Below, one piece after another: positions 1 through 12,246 of a stretch of 64,000 bases of DNA. The translations under genes were made by a program, and so were the position numbers. The stretch is from Rhizopus sp. PT2906. Its lineage: Eukaryota > Mucoromycota > Mucoromycetes > Mucorales > Rhizopodaceae. The stretch spans positions 53,007 to 117,006 of the forward strand of contig JAMYHX010000077.1 of NCBI GenBank assembly GCA_025529335.1. Reading direction: 5' to 3'. A model generated the notes under the pieces. It saw only the letters and a list, made by a program, of their open reading frames with translations, did not search any database and was not told the origin of the DNA. Numbering within the stretch: the first letter of the stretch is position 1; each line of letters starts with the position of its first letter.

Positions 1-397
1 GTCGGAAGGATTCATCAGTGATAGCACGGCAATTGGTTAAGTTGAGCTTGGTTATGTTTGGACAATAATATATGATCTGTCGAATGGTCGAATCGTTCAC
101 GTGGTGAGCAATAAGTGATAGATCCAAAGATTGAATTGAATGACCATATTGTTGAAAATGTATAGGAAAGTAGATGGAAGGGAATTTTTGGCCACAATTT
201 AATATTGGCCTTAAAGGAGTAGCCACTTTCCAGAGAAGGGGGGTGATAATTTTCTTCCATTGTTTGGACACCATCAAACAATGATACAAGTCCTTTTGAT
301 CCAATTGATTGAATATGAGTAAGAGTATTTCAGTTGGTAAACTCTTAATTTTATTGTTCCTAGCAAGTCTTCTTCTTCTGCTGATGATCACTGGCAT
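1..397 (-). CDS. F-box/LRR protein, 5' part (runs off window)
   Basis: An open frame of 132 codons starts at ATG 397 and continues past position 1. After a basic N-terminus (RRRRLARNNK), residues about 20-58 form an F-box: LPTEILLLIFNQLDQKDLYH, then SKQWKKIITPLLWKV. From about residue 85 comes a cysteine-containing leucine-rich repeat of the FBXL/AMN1 type (ITKLNLTNCRAITDESF). F-box proteins bind Skp1 and recruit substrates to SCF ubiquitin ligases, with the LRRs giving specificity. Only the N-terminus is visible, so the substrate cannot be guessed. The frame stays open upstream of the chosen ATG, so an earlier start or a 5' exon is possible. Confidence 0.75.
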   Translation of the reverse strand, partial: MPVIISRRRRLARNNKIKSLPTEILLLIFNQLDQKDLYHCLMVSKQWKKIITPLLWKVATPLRPILNCGQKFPSIYFPIHFQQYGHSIQSLDLSLIAHHVNDSTIRQIIYYCPNITKLNLTNCRAITDESFR

Positions 398-1596
398 TTT
401 CTTACATGATCGCTGTGGTCTAACAGGATAGTCATGTTTTGCAATATAAATAGCTGCTTTTATTGTTGAGATTATGTGAATGTATAACCAGATGAAGAAG
501 TTGATCCAATCTATGACTGATTTTATAAACATTTTTAATATAAAAAAAAAGAGAAAAGAAAGAAGAAAGAAAGAAAAAGAAAAAGAAAAGAGATGTATAA
601 AATTATTTAAGAATAAAAAAAAAACGTTTCACTACCCCAACTATTTTATACTCACCCTTTCTTTCTTCTCTTTTCATAGTGTCCTTTTTAACCCCTCTCC
701 TTCCATATATAAAAATATTTATATATAAAATAAATTTTATATATAAATAAATAAGGAACTTGACATGCAATAAAGCGGAAGTGTTACTTCCGAACAGTGT
801 CATACAAACCAACATCACATGTATCCTTTGTACTGTTTTCTTGAAACCATGTCATAGATTTTAGAACTCTATTTCACATTTAATTGGATCATTTGGATGT
901 ATTGTTTAATGCACCTTTCAATAAATACAAAATAGGGCTGGACCCATAGTTCTGCTACTTTCTCTCACAATATATATTTTGTTTATATTCTCAATAAAAA
1001 AGATATACATTCCAGAAATAAATTACGTGCATATTGTATTTACAAGTATAAAAAGTAATCTTTATGAAATAAACAAGTTGTCTGGTTGTCAAAATACGTA
1101 TGCAAACCTACTCCACATTCACATACACATACATTTATACACACACACACTCAGCCAAAACAAGTAGTGGAGTTTAATTTTGATTAGTTACAAGTTTGAC
1201 ATTGATGGCTTTGATCTCCCTCCTTTTTTTTTTTTTTTTTTTTCATCCACTGTCTCTTGAGCTTCAAAGAAAAAGTTGTTTCTTTACAGAAAAAAGATGG
1301 ACTAGTTCTTTGTTTACAGTTATTGTTACACTCATCCTTATGTCACGACATTTTTCTATATTCCTGCATCCCCGTCTTTTGTAAACAAAGGGAAGGATCC
1401 AAACAGGGAAAGAGAAGGGGAATAAATATTCAATAGGCGCGACTTTTAAAAAGTCATGTTTATTTATGTGTTTCATGTTGAGTGGATATTTGAAACACGC
1501 GTGCTCCTACAAATTGTGTCTTTACTGTATCACCTTTTCCTTCTTTTTCTTTTTATTAAAAAAGTGTATCAAAAACAATTCATTTAAATCAACTGC
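398..1596. other. Intergenic, AT-rich, no gene seen
   Basis: Upstream region of the F-box gene. It holds a long purine run (about 541-600), several A and T runs and a CA-rich stretch near 1120-1150. No open frame here resembles a protein. Confidence 0.6.
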
Positions 1597-2039
1597 TTGT
1601 TGCGACATTATGGTGAAGTAGACTCTAAGAAAGGAAAGAGCTACCACAGAGGACGTTTAACAAAAGAATCTTATGTAAAGCTCAAAGCAACAGACAACCT
1701 CAATCGTTCAAACATCAACTATGATGATGATGTATATGAGGGAAGCAAGTGTCAAGAAGAATATGCTCCTTTATATACATTCTACAAAGTACATCCAAGA
1801 ATTATTTAGACTACCCAGTCTATAGTTCTTGATCATGTTTTTGTATACAAGGTCAAATTTGACGAGATTAGATCCATGTTTAGAGGTTTGACTCTTCAGA
1901 CTGTGCATTGTTTCAGGTTGTGATAGTTTGATGATGAGACACGAGGAGTCATGTAACAGCTATTTTTGATAGACTTGGAATAAATGTGACAGTGCCTCCG
2001 TTTCTCATTAAAGCATATTCTTCACTACTTTTGTCTTTC

Positions 2040-2345
2040 GACATGATAGGTCTTAACTTTAATACGACATATTGATAAATGGGACAAGTATTCAGAAATG
2101 AAGGGGGGCATTACCATGACAAGATAACGCCCCCTATCCATAGCTCAACTGGTGTAGGAAGATACATTCACTCTCAAAGATATTCCCTAGACTGAATCCC
2201 ATTCAGCGGTTCTGGTAGAGTTGTCAAGAGTAAAGCGAAGAAGAGTAAGTTTCTGCCAATGGTTAGAATTAGTAAAGTGATTTCAATGGATCTGTTACTC
2301 ATTCTGCTAAATGTTTTGGTGAGTATCTCAACAAGGGAAGTACAA
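2040..2345 (+). pseudogene. Decayed Tc1/mariner-IS630 transposase, C-terminal part
   Basis: No long frame survives, but the pieces follow the order of a DDE transposase C-terminus. Around 2115-2160 a degenerate 'MDN-API-H' block can be read. It is followed by a 'YS-x-x-NPIQRFW' block near 2180-2210, a 'KSKAKKSKF' stretch, and an 'SVTHSAKCFGEYLNKG' tail ending near 2340. The same blocks occur in the longer copy at 16.5-17.6 kb. Stops and frame changes separate them. The sequence from 1597 may be the eroded 5' part, but I could not align it. Confidence 0.5.
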
Positions 2346-3390
2346 TGAAGCATGTGTGCTTAACTGGAAGAAGAATACTTGAATATATTTAATGGAACTT
2401 GTTTAATTTACTGTTGAACACTTGCCAAGATATCAACGATTCGTGAATTAATTCAACTAGTAGAGCAACTGTTAATAATCGGGGATGTGCCTCACTGCAT
2501 ATTGATTCATACTCCGCTTATCAGTTTTCTGACAGTGTCAATGCAACCTTGAACGTGTTGCTCACCTAGTAATTAGCACGTCAACCGTGTCAACCTGAAC
2601 AGTTTAAGCTTGAACAGTCTTGAGTGTATAAGGTAAAAAAAAGAGATGGAGACGCTTACTCTGTAATGCTTGGCTGCAGAAGCAACTATATTATGCATGG
2701 TTGCAGACAGACGACTCGTAAAACGAGAAGATATGCACTGTCTTTGAAAGGTCAAATGATATAAAGATAGACATTATGATGCAATGTATTTATTGTTCTT
2801 AAATATTCAAACATTTAATTGTCTATTCACCAAATTTAAGTGTTATTGTAGTCTAAATCTAAAGTGAATAGAATTGAGCAAAGTGTACCCAAACTGCTCT
2901 TTAAAGTCTCAAAATTCATTATTTATTATATTCATTCAATTCATCCCTTCTACTTTACTCAAGCTTGACTCTTCATTCTTTTAAACTTGTTAAAACAAAC
3001 TAAATTAGTCACTCGTTCAAATCAGGTTTTAAACAATCGAAGATCCAACTAAAGTAATTTTACTAGCTTAGGACTACTGACGTAAGAATTAATCCTGTTA
3101 TTAAAGGAGCCACTTTTTTATTCCAACTACCTCTTCCATCCCTTTTTAATCAAAGACAATACGTTTTATCTTTTTGTGACCAATAAAATGAAAGGACAAT
3201 AATACAAGAAGGATCTGTCTATACAAGAATATGATTGTATGATGATATGGATATAAATAGTAATATTGATCTTATTGTGTCCTTGTGTAATAAGAGTATT
3301 TCTCACAGTTGATATGTTTATCTCACCACAACGAAACCAGTTTTCCTTTCTTTTGAAGAATTTAGACTTTATTAAGTTGAAAAAACTGTA
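2346..3390. other. Intergenic, nothing recognised
   Basis: AT-rich DNA between the transposase relic and the 3' end of the cupin gene. Short frames on both strands look random. Confidence 0.5.
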
Positions 3391-3800
3391 CTATCGTTCT
3401 TCCATATCCCAGTAGATGACCAATTCATTTAAATTTTCCAATTCAAACTCAAACTCGACATCCTCGGTAAACTGCATTTCATGTACCAAGAGTGCAGGTA
3501 TTGTGCAATCCTCCGATTCTCGTAAAATATAAGCTTGACTTGACTCTAAATCATCAATTTGAATTGAACCCTTTAGAACAGTGATATGGGCTTTTGATGG
3601 GAAATGATGGGGAGGCTTCATGAAGGTATAAGCGCTTATATATACACACACGCTTTGTAATATATGCTTACCAATGTTGTACCAGCTTTGAATTTCATTA
3701 TTGTTTTCAAGTGTGGATTCTTGGTTATATTCTTCCATTGACCATCAAAGCAGGCAGGAAACTGAGGGATCGGGACATAATCTTGATTCATAGAAGTCAT
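3391..3800 (-). CDS. Small cupin-fold protein
   Basis: Two exons join in phase: 3800-3672 (43 codons) and 3615-3391 (74 codons plus stop), with a 56-bp GTAAGC...AG intron. The product is 117 aa. Its centre has a cupin-like motif, AGTTLPPHHFPSKAHITVLKG, with the histidines expected of a metal-binding cupin motif 1, followed by a strand-rich half ending in WDMEER. It looks like a stand-alone single-domain cupin. The substrate is unknown; such proteins include sugar-binding, dioxygenase-like and ChrR-type members. The intron hides the N-terminus: the second exon's open frame runs back through the intron in the wrong frame. The gene is divergent from the coding stretch starting near 3870. Confidence 0.65.
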
Positions 3801-3869
3801 TATTCGTAGTTGTATTAATGATAAAGAAAAAAGAAAAAAGAAAAATAGAAAAAAGACCTTTTCAGTGGT

Positions 3870-4440
3870 TCATTGGTTAAAAGTCACTTTGATCCCCTCT
3901 CTCTCGAACGCACAGATGCACATGAATTGGTCTCTTGTCGGAGATCTTTTTTATTTCAACTTGTACTGAATCATAAAGATCTTTTCCCGTTTAAGCAATT
4001 TCGTTTAGATGCCCAATTACGACGTAATGACGCTCAAATAACAACACATACACTATTGAATGCTTATTTTAACTTGTTTGGTTGAAATTAGGTTGGTTCC
4101 TTATTGGAGTACTTGTTTCAACATTCCACGATTTCTATTGGAGCTAATAACCCAAGAGCTTCAGGCACAAGATAAATTCGAGATCATATTGTCATATCAT
4201 ACTCACATGACGCCTACTGCTATTTATCTTTATTCTTAATAAGCTATCATTCAATGTTTTGGTGTTGAGATAACAGAATATATACTTGATCGTGAACGAG
4301 AGACTATTCAACGTTATTATTTTCTATTTATTATGGGATTCATACCACTTGTATATATTTTGTATGAAAGTGTGGGCTTTTTAATAAATTATGAAGCTGT
4401 AATGAGAAGAAAATACCCGGATAAAAGGCAAAGACGATAG
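3870..4440 (+). other. Unresolved coding stretch, membrane-protein-like
   Basis: Three blocks look coding but do not join cleanly. 3873-4085 includes RLDAQLRRNDAQITTHTLLN. About 4090-4230, in another frame, includes NIPRFLLELITQELQAQ. 4239-4440 follows an AG acceptor and reads ERETIQRYYFLFIMGFIPLV, with a hydrophobic segment, then ends RRKYPDKRQRR-stop. The last block is the most convincing exon. The change of frame near 4085 has no intron of normal length, so this may be a multi-exon gene I cannot resolve or a frameshifted pseudogene. No family recognised. Confidence 0.3.
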
Positions 4441-4443
4441 GGG

Positions 4444-5280
4444 TAGCCGCAATGATCTATAGTTTAAAGATCTTGACGTCTGCGGCCGTTTTCCATAGAG
4501 TAGCGATACCCGCGCTAAAGAAACAAAGAGCGTCTGTATCGACTATGTATTGCTCGTCTACCGGGACAAAAGATGTGAGCACAGACCAGATTTCGTCTGC
4601 GGCGAGGAACTTATCCGGCAGAGAATATCTCTCAAAGATTGGGGGAACCAGAAGTTAAGCTTGGGAGAGCAGCTTACAAAGAGGTGGTGGAGTGTTTCAA
4701 TGTCTTTTTTGGAAGAGCCTGCGCAGCGGAGAGATGGTCAAACCGGGATTTCAGATATGCTGTAAATTAGGCGTAGTAACGTGGTCATGTAACAGGTGAA
4801 GCCATGGTGTGAAAGCCTTAGGAGGCATATTCAGGGACCAAAACGTTTACCAATAATGAGGTCGGAGAAGCAGTGAACGAGACAGAGCCAAAGGCGGATA
4901 TCGTCGGTGTGCAAGCAAATTGTAGCCTTTGTGCCAGAAGAAACGGAACTGACCAGGATATATCTTGATAATCAAAATAGGTACAGCGTTGTATTTTCTT
5001 ATAAGATTTGGAAGAGTCCAATGAGCACAGAAGGACATCCAAGAGGAGGTATTTTAAAACCTGGTAGACGTTGGCGCCTGAGAGCACAATGAAGAAAGAC
5101 CGTCGCGAGGTCCAAAGTTAGAACGGCATTTGATATGGAGATTGAACCATGCCATTGTACGTCTTGTTCGGACGCAATATTCATCCAACGTGAGTGAGAT
5201 GTTGACGCGTTTGATGAGATGATGATTATAATAATTCGAGTATAATCTTGCAGTGGAGCATACATTCTATTTTGCATTCC
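4444..5280 (-). pseudogene. LINE (non-LTR retrotransposon) fragment, C-terminal zf-RVT region
   Basis: This block is visibly more GC-rich than its surroundings. Read on the minus strand, with several frame changes, it gives the end of a LINE ORF2. A zinc-binding reverse-transcriptase tail motif (IETLHHLFVSCPKLNFW) lies near 4650-4700, followed by SLPDKFLAADEIWSVLTSF and a stop near 4457. Upstream frames (ALRRQRLPG... at 5000-5100) fit the preceding region. Stops and shifts show it is dead. No reverse transcriptase or endonuclease domain is in the window, so the copy is 5'-truncated, as usual for LINEs. Family assignment is from remembered motif layout. Confidence 0.5.
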
Positions 5281-5528
5281 TCTGTCGCATCTGATGAGAG
5301 TAAGGGTGCTGACAACATTGATAAATAATCACACTGACGACATTAATACAAGTAGCAGTCATAGATTCTCTCTTCCTATAAAACGAACGCGCGTCTTCTT
5401 TTTATAAAGAATGTAATTCGTAAGTTGTCGACTTAATAGCTTTTTTTTTTTCAAATAAAAGGTTAAATATAGCAATGGTCTTTGTGTCATAGTCTTGTTC
5501 GACTCCCGATACTTTCGCCTCAAGAGAT

Positions 5529-5890
5529 ATGAATGACAACTCTGGTTCGCTAAATCAATTGATAGATGTAGATGGAAATGCTCAATGTAAGATATAATAT
5601 ATTTACAAATATATGAATGATTATTAGCAACAAGACTAATACTAATATTTTTCTTAGCGATAATTTCTTATATCAACTTATCTGAAACAGACATTTGCCT
5701 TGAAGCAATAGATTTCGCAGGACTGTCCACAAATATAGGTACAAAGTTTAGTACCCACAAAAAACTAACGACAGTTATAATTGACAACAAATCCCACGAA
5801 TTCAAGAGAAAGGCCGTTTTAAATGATCCAGCAATTCTATCTTCTTTTGATTGTAGACCGAAACTAGTTCAAAGATCTAAAAAAGCCTAA
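5529..5890 (+). CDS. Hypothetical small two-exon protein
   Basis: ATG 5529 opens a 58-bp exon that joins across a 71-bp GTAAGA...TTAG intron to 5658-5890, giving 96 aa in frame. The product begins MNDNSGSLNQLIDVDGNAQ and ends KLVQRSKKA. It is polar and has no membrane segment or recognisable domain. It lies between a LINE fragment and a Tc1 relic, so it could be a host orphan gene or an exon pair left from a larger gene. Support is only the clean intron and open frame. Confidence 0.35.
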
Positions 5891-6149
5891 ATAGTAAACT
5901 GTTATCTCATATTTACCATTAATCTTTGCAAATATTTTTGCTTTATTCATATCATCAAGCCATTCAATTTCCTTTAAAATTTGTTAAATGATACTTTATT
6001 AAAATATTCAGATCATTCACATGATCGTGAGGATTAAAGCCAGCAAAATAGAGAATGGCCCTCCAAAAGATAATGACCGCTTTTTGATGGTCAGCTTTTA
6101 TTTGAAATATGTTTGACAAGACGATACTTTTCTCTTATAAACACATAAA

Positions 6150-6500
6150 ATGACTTATTTAACTTTGTCTCAAAAAGAAAAAGATTGTTACTAGACGCTG
6201 CGATGGCATCTCAGCAGCACAGATTGCCATTGAGGAAAGAACCGTACGTCATGTATTTCAACAATGGAAAAAAAATGGACCAGTAGAGTCAAAGCCCAGG
6301 TCTGGATGGCCTCCTATCTTCAATGATAGGAAAAGAAGAGAGCTGGGAAGAGTAGTACGTGAAAATAGCCGTGCTATTCTTGAAGAAATTAGTCAACTAA
6401 TCAGCACCAGGGCTTGTGAGGGCACCATTCGTGTGGAAAGAGGGTCAAAACTCGTGGTGAACCCACCAAATATTAAATCAATAAAAAATCCAAAAATTGC
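6150..6500 (+). pseudogene. Tc1/mariner-type transposase, N-terminal fragment
   Basis: From an ATG at 6150 the frame reads as the DNA-binding half of a Tc1-like transposase: TLSQKEKIVTRRCDGISAAQ (first helix-turn-helix), then FQQWKKNGPVESKPRSGWPP, the basic linker typical of these proteins, then RKRRELGRVVRENSRAILEE. The frame is interrupted at the start and homology fades after about 6420. No catalytic DDE blocks follow, so this is a truncated relic. Confidence 0.6.
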
Positions 6501-6563
6501 TTCACAACTCTCATCGTTTTTCTTTAACAAAAATACATTATTTTTTATTCATTAGTCTTCTAG

Positions 6564-8909
6564 TTAATAATTGCTAGCTTCTGGCATAGACAAGTGCTGC
6601 TCAAAAACATTCGATAAACGATCCAAGGGATTAGGGAGATGAAAATGCTGACGATTCTCTTCCCCAGACTGACTATATTCTGATAACAGCTGTCTCTTAT
6701 TTTGATGATAGAGATGATATCCTGCTTGACCAAACAAAAGTCGTGGTACATCAACAAGATATCCCATCGTTCCTTTCACTCCTACTGCCTTTTCTGCTTG
6801 TATCCAGAAATTTATCTTTCCTGTCTTCTCATCAAAGTATCCTGCACAGTAATTTCTCATACCCATCAGTTTCTTGTTTTGTCTCTGTTATGTCGGTTAG
6901 AAAATAGTAGCAATCATCCAGTATCTTTCTTACCGTATTGCCGTTTGGTGAACGTTTGAATAGATTATACATTCTTTCTTCAACGTTACCATTGAATGTG
7001 ACATAGGTTGAGTTTTGGTTCAAAACAGTCAAGAGTGCTTGAGGAGGAGGAACATTGACGATAGCACTAGAAATGATTTGTACCATCAAGAATGGGTCAC
7101 CCTCTTCTTTATCCTTCATATCTTTAGAATACAACTTTCCAGCACCACAGCAGTGAACCTATGAAAGAACTAAGTAATAAGTCCTGAAACACAGGCTATA
7201 TGCTTACATCGCCTCCCAAGAATGAAACTCGAACAGATCTTTCACGGGCATATTGCTGAAGTCGTTCAATGAATTTCTTTCTCTCGACTTCATGATTTGA
7301 AGCAGTCCAATCTAATGAATGTTTTAATGACCTCTGTTATCCCCTAGGATATGCTACTTACGGTCATTCATGTCGTCTAATAATTCTGGATCGCCATTCC
7401 ATTTGTTCAACTGACCAGAGATCATATTTCCCAGTGCTCCAGTTTTACCGGCGATAGTTGCCAGATTAAAGCCTGCTGCTCCATCCATGAGATTTTCAAA
7501 TAGAGTGAGACGAGGGTAAATGATGGGTACACCTGTCAGAATCAAGAGATGTTTTATTGTCGACGGCATCATAGAGCGTAAGTGCTCAAAGACGCTGTCA
7601 TACGTAGACGGTTTACAGACATCGTGTTTTGTTCTTTCTCCTCTACAGTCCAATGCAATAAATCCAATATCTGGACCAAGAGTAGAAATAATGTGATTGC
7701 ATGTATCAAGTGTGCCTCGTACCATCCCATGCTGAGGGGCTAATTCCACAGTTGTGTGCTGTTGAAATAAGTAATAAAATCTGCATGCGTTAGCAAATAA
7801 GACTTGTAAAGAAAGTTAGTTTACTACCGCATATATTTGCTTATTCCATACCTTGAAAACATTCTGCACGTTGCATGTCAGCAGGATATGAGCCATAGCC
7901 ATCAATGATATCCTAGATCGATATGAATATATACTCTACTCTCTTTTTTAGTGGTTACATTACATGATCATCCCACATATTCATTGAAGGAATAGTAGCA
8001 AATGCCTTGGCCACAACAGGATTGTCTTTGAACCTATCATTTCATGGATGAATCTCTATCCCATTGTCCTCTGTGTGTATGTATGTCATCCTATTACCCG
8101 AAATTTTTACAGTAATTCCAGAAATAGAAATCTTCAAATCCATCCTTCATTTCATGACTCAACTTCATTGCCAAACGTTTCGCAGGCACTTTCTCTTCTA
8201 CCCATGGCTTCATAAAATCTTCCTTGATGAGTCTATCCTGATAGAGTTGATCGCCACCACCGAGTAAAACGTGAAATGGCATGACTTCATGTCTATCGAG
8301 AACATCCTGCCAGAGGGGTGCCTCTTTCTCACCAAATTTGTCCTTGATCTCTTGTGGAATATCGGAGAATCCGTTACATGAATAAAACATGAATCGCATA
8401 GATTGATAAAATGAGGGCATATGGAATTGGAAGTAAGGGCTAGCCCAGTTATTGTAAGGTGTAGAATAGGTGGCGATTTGATCATTATCTGTCAACTGAA
8501 TACGAACGTCGTATCTCCAGAAACGAAACTTGTTGCGGAATACGTCCAGGCATTCTGCTCGAGGCTTGATTGTCTGCTTACGTTGTGTTGTTGGTTCAGT
8601 CACTTGGATATCAATCGGAGGTGGGTGGTGGTCGCTGGAGACGACTAGAATAGATCCTTGCCACTGACGGGTTGTGTAATTGATGCCAATATATCGAAGC
8701 AAAGGACCACAAACAATCTCTCCAGGTCTCTCGTCACCATGTGATAGATGAGGAAGGTGAGGTACATGAGATGAAAGATGATTCCATTGATCTTTGACGT
8801 TAAGTTGACTAAAGCTGGAAGTCAAATTCTCAGCAAGTCCAGCTATTCCTCCATGTTGTTGTTGTCCATAGCCTGGATAAGGGGCGTTATTATTGCTATA
8901 GTTCTGCAT
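6564..8909 (-). CDS. PhoD-like metallophosphatase family protein
   Basis: Seven exons join in frame: 8909-8098, 8033-7964, 7912-7852, 7802-7362, 7311-7208, 7158-6934 and 6884-6564, giving 677 aa. Introns are 48-63 bp, apart from the 74-bp one between 7882 and 7803 region boundaries noted here as approximate. The N-terminus (about 80 aa) is Tyr/Gly/Gln-rich and disordered. Metal-site motifs typical of fungal PhoD-like proteins follow: LLGGGDQLYQD, WDDHDIIDGYGSYP split by an intron, LDCRGERTKHDV and FLGGDVHCCG. These proteins hydrolyse phosphoesters with a two-metal centre; the substrate here is unknown. No signal peptide is seen, suggesting a cytosolic protein. All expected Asp/His motifs are present, so it is probably active. 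Confidence 0.85.
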
Positions 8910-9344
8910 TCTATAATTTATAAAGAAAGAAAGAAAAAAAGGTTATAAAAGCACACACATGCGTTTTTTAGTCTGTGGCAGAACACAATTTGTGCTCAGC
9001 CCAATTTAAGGTCGGGTGGCACTAACCGCATCATACGAAATTCTCAAGTTGACATAGAGGAGACTGAAGATGGTGGTAGTAGGCTTTCCAAGCTACGCTT
9101 TATTTCAGTAATAAAATTTTCTAAATCTATATCGTTATTCCTTTCTAATAACGGCTTTGAAAGATATAAGGAAAAAGGGGGTTTGAAAGTTTATTATTAT
9201 TATATTTATATGAATATAAAGGGTATTTATCACATTGGAAGCGAGTAACGATAAATACCTACAATTACACTTTGAGCATTGTGATCTTGGTTGTTGAAAT
9301 CATTCTTTTCTTTATTTATTCGAATTGTACAACGTAAAAAAAAG

Positions 9345-9715
9345 GTGAACACTGCGCGCACGAGGAAATCCACGAGAAGGTTAATTCTACGGACATTTCC
9401 TCTAGGGGCTACCTATGTTGTTACTATACAACCGCAGACTATCAAGGTATCTACCTAACTAAGGCTATCGAATGAAATATTCTTTGATATAAAATTATTC
9501 TTGAATGATCTTGGTTCTTTGCTGATCAAACTGACAACATAAAAAAATTAAAATACAGCAATAACCACATTTTATATCAATGATATTCCACTGGACAGCC
9601 TTAGATTAGGTAGACGCTTTGGTAGTGTGAAGTTGTTTAGTGATACCACATGTAGTACCCCAGGGAAACACTCGTAGCATTAGCCTTCTTGTGGATTTCC
9701 TTGTGCGAATAATTT
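9345..9715. mobile_element. Long-inverted-repeat (foldback/MITE-like) element, copy 1
   Basis: The two ends are inverted copies of each other. The left end near 9350 has GCACGAGGAAATCCACGAGA, and the right end near 9690 read backwards has GCACAAGGAAATCCACAAGA. The similarity extends inward more than 100 bp, through CTACCTATGTTG on the left and its counterpart near 9645 on the right. There is no coding capacity. Related copies lie at 33.4, 52.3, 57.0 and 57.7 kb, with a half copy at 26.1 kb. A run of about 30 T follows at 9725. No clear target-site duplication was found. Confidence 0.7.
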
Positions 9716-9720
9716 CTGCA

Positions 9721-9755
<35 letters not shown>

Positions 9756-9987
9756 GAAAAAGGAAAGAATGAAAAAGAATGACAATACGCGACGATCTCC
9801 AACAATAGGCTTTGTAAACGTAAGGCATGTCTTTAACTGGGAAGAAAAGACAAAGAGAGAGAGCATGACTGAATGATTTAGATTAAAATACTTGATTGTC
9901 TGTTTAATGTCAAAGTAAAAAAGCCCTACATCATTTTGACATTAGGAGGTAGACGATAATCTAAAGAAATAATAATAAATACTCAAA

Positions 9988-12187
9988 ATGTACACTCTAG
10001 ATCAACGTTATCAATCAACCTTGGAAGAATGTAAAAACAGTACAACATTTGACTTTCAAGTTACCTTCCACACACAACTTTTTGGTACAATGCAGCTTGA
10101 TCTCTTTGATACGGGAACATTCTATTCTACAGATAAACATTTAGGAAGGACAGAGATACGATTAGGCCTACTCAAGCACATGCCGCTCTCATTTACGAAT
10201 TACTATGAGATATGGGATAGAACGCTCTCATCAGGAGCAAGCTCAAGTATTGGCCGTGAGAGGACAAGAGTGAATAGTATCGGCGCAATTCATGCACAGA
10301 TCAATTATCAGTTTGTGAGTTTCGAAAATAGCAAGGACGACATGATGCAGTTACCAGTAGCTGAATCGGTTGTCGCTACAAACTTGGTCATGCAGGAACA
10401 GATCGTAGCCGAAGCGAGGCGACATATGCAGTTCAGCCGTGAACGCCAGAAAAAAAGAAAAGAAGCCATTCAGATTAAGGAACGGATTGTTGATTTACAT
10501 AGCGAGTCTGGAGAAGAGGATCTGATACAGCCTTTAGCTATTGATGATGATTATAAAACAAGTGATAATGAAGAAGAAGACGACGACGAGTTTGGCGAAA
10601 TGGTTTCGGCTCCTTCAGACAATATGAATGATGATTTTGATAGTATCTCAGAAGAAAGCACGGAGGCTAAAGGAAAAGATACAGTCACCAAGATGATTGG
10701 AAAGCTTATGGCAGCCTTTGTAAATACAATAAAAGAAAGATATACACAAGTATTAAATGCCATCTTTTTGTAATTAACAAAAGGGACAAGGATTTGAGTT
10801 GACGCACATGCAAGTAGTAACAGGCCTTTCTCTCTTGGAGAAATTCTTTACTGATCTTCCGCGACAAAGAAGCTGGGATATCGTCCAAGATTTATCCGAA
10901 ATCGAAACAGCTGCAAGGTTTTGGAAATTTTCAATTGCTTCTTACGGTTGGAAGGGACTAAACTTTATGGGTAAAGGCAATGGTATATTATCAGATGCCA
11001 TTAGAGAGCATTCAGATGCAAGGTCAATCGTTGAGTATTTGACTATACCTAAAGAAGACCTGCTTGCTTATGAATTTAGATCATCTGAAGCGTTTCGACC
11101 GAGTTATTTTATTGCAAGAGATAGGTTTACAAACTCTATCGTTTTATCTATTCGTGGAACAATGGTGGGGGTAGCAACCATTTCCTTCTTTATATTAACA
11201 TTGACTAGAGTATTATGGACACCTTGACTGACTTGGTTTGCGAATATGAGCCGTGGAAGGGCGGATACGTGCATAATGGAATGAAAGTAAGTACTACTAG
11301 AGGCACATTTCTGCGAGGGGGATTAAACACATTTTGGACAGCAATCTGCCGTTTGGTTTTACCAATATGTTGTGCCATTACTGCGAACATTTATACACGA
11401 GAACAATGCTACTGGTCTTGTCATTGTAGGACATAGCCTGGGCGCAGCAACAGCTGCAATTCTTACAGATATGCTTATGGAATGCTTGGATACGTTTTCA
11501 AATGGAAAAGATTTTAATATAAAATGCTTTGGTTATGCTCCAGCATGTGGATTGAGTTTAGATTTAGCAGAAAAGCATAAAGTATTCATCCCTTCCTTAG
11601 ATTGCTTGTGGTTTCTCAATTCTAGTTTATAGGATGTTGTGCAATCCTTTGTGTTTGCAGAAGACATTGTTAGCAAATTAAGCTACGGTTCAATGATGGA
11701 TGTCAAGGAGTTAGTCATAGCCAGTGCAGAAGCAGCAAAGAACACGGTAGGAATAGCTGATATCATTTTAGGAAATAACAAGCTCGAAGGTGAGAGATGG
11801 AAATGCATTTCCGATCGTGTTTCAGAAGTTCGAAAGAGGCTGATGAATCAACAGGATAACCCACGAGTAAGTTATTGCATTAAAAATCACTGCAGTTCAT
11901 AAATAATCAAGCTGTAATAGCTATATGTTGCAGGACAAATATACCAATTTTGGAATGTAAGCTCCATCACAGTCATCGTATAATCTATCTAATCAGCATG
12001 ACAGGACCCTACACCAAGTAATCAAGGCCGTATCACTATAGAAAAAACAACCGCAATGAACGTCTCAGAGGAAGTCGTTATTAAGAAATCAATCTTGACT
12101 GATCATTTACCAACAAACTTTGATCTTGCTTTCCGAAAGGCAAGAGAAGCTCTTATGCTTGAAGGAACTATGAAAAGAAGTGTGTGA
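9988..12187 (+). CDS. Class 3 lipase, diacylglycerol lipase-like
   Basis: Seven exons join in frame: 9988-10719, 10784-11164, 11209-11286, 11342-11581, 11633-11866, 11921-11956 and 12005-12187, giving 627 aa. The N-terminal 100 residues look like a C2-type beta domain. An acidic, low-complexity stretch (EEEDDDEF) follows, then an alpha/beta-hydrolase. The nucleophile elbow is GHSLGAATAA; the catalytic Asp is probably in FAEDIVSKL and the His in LTDHLPTNFD. This layout fits sn-1 diacylglycerol lipases acting at membranes. The 36-bp sixth exon (LYVAGQIYQFWN) is supported by family resemblance and phase. The stop lies 59 bp from that of the convergent glutathione peroxidase. Confidence 0.85.
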
Positions 12188-12246
12188 TAACCACTTTTTT
12201 TTATTAAATAAAATAGATTTTTTTTAATGCAGTAAAGATGATATGA

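Noticed and set aside
9640..9876. Poly-Phe/Lys frames on both strands
   Set aside because: They are readings through the T30 run and the inverted-repeat element.
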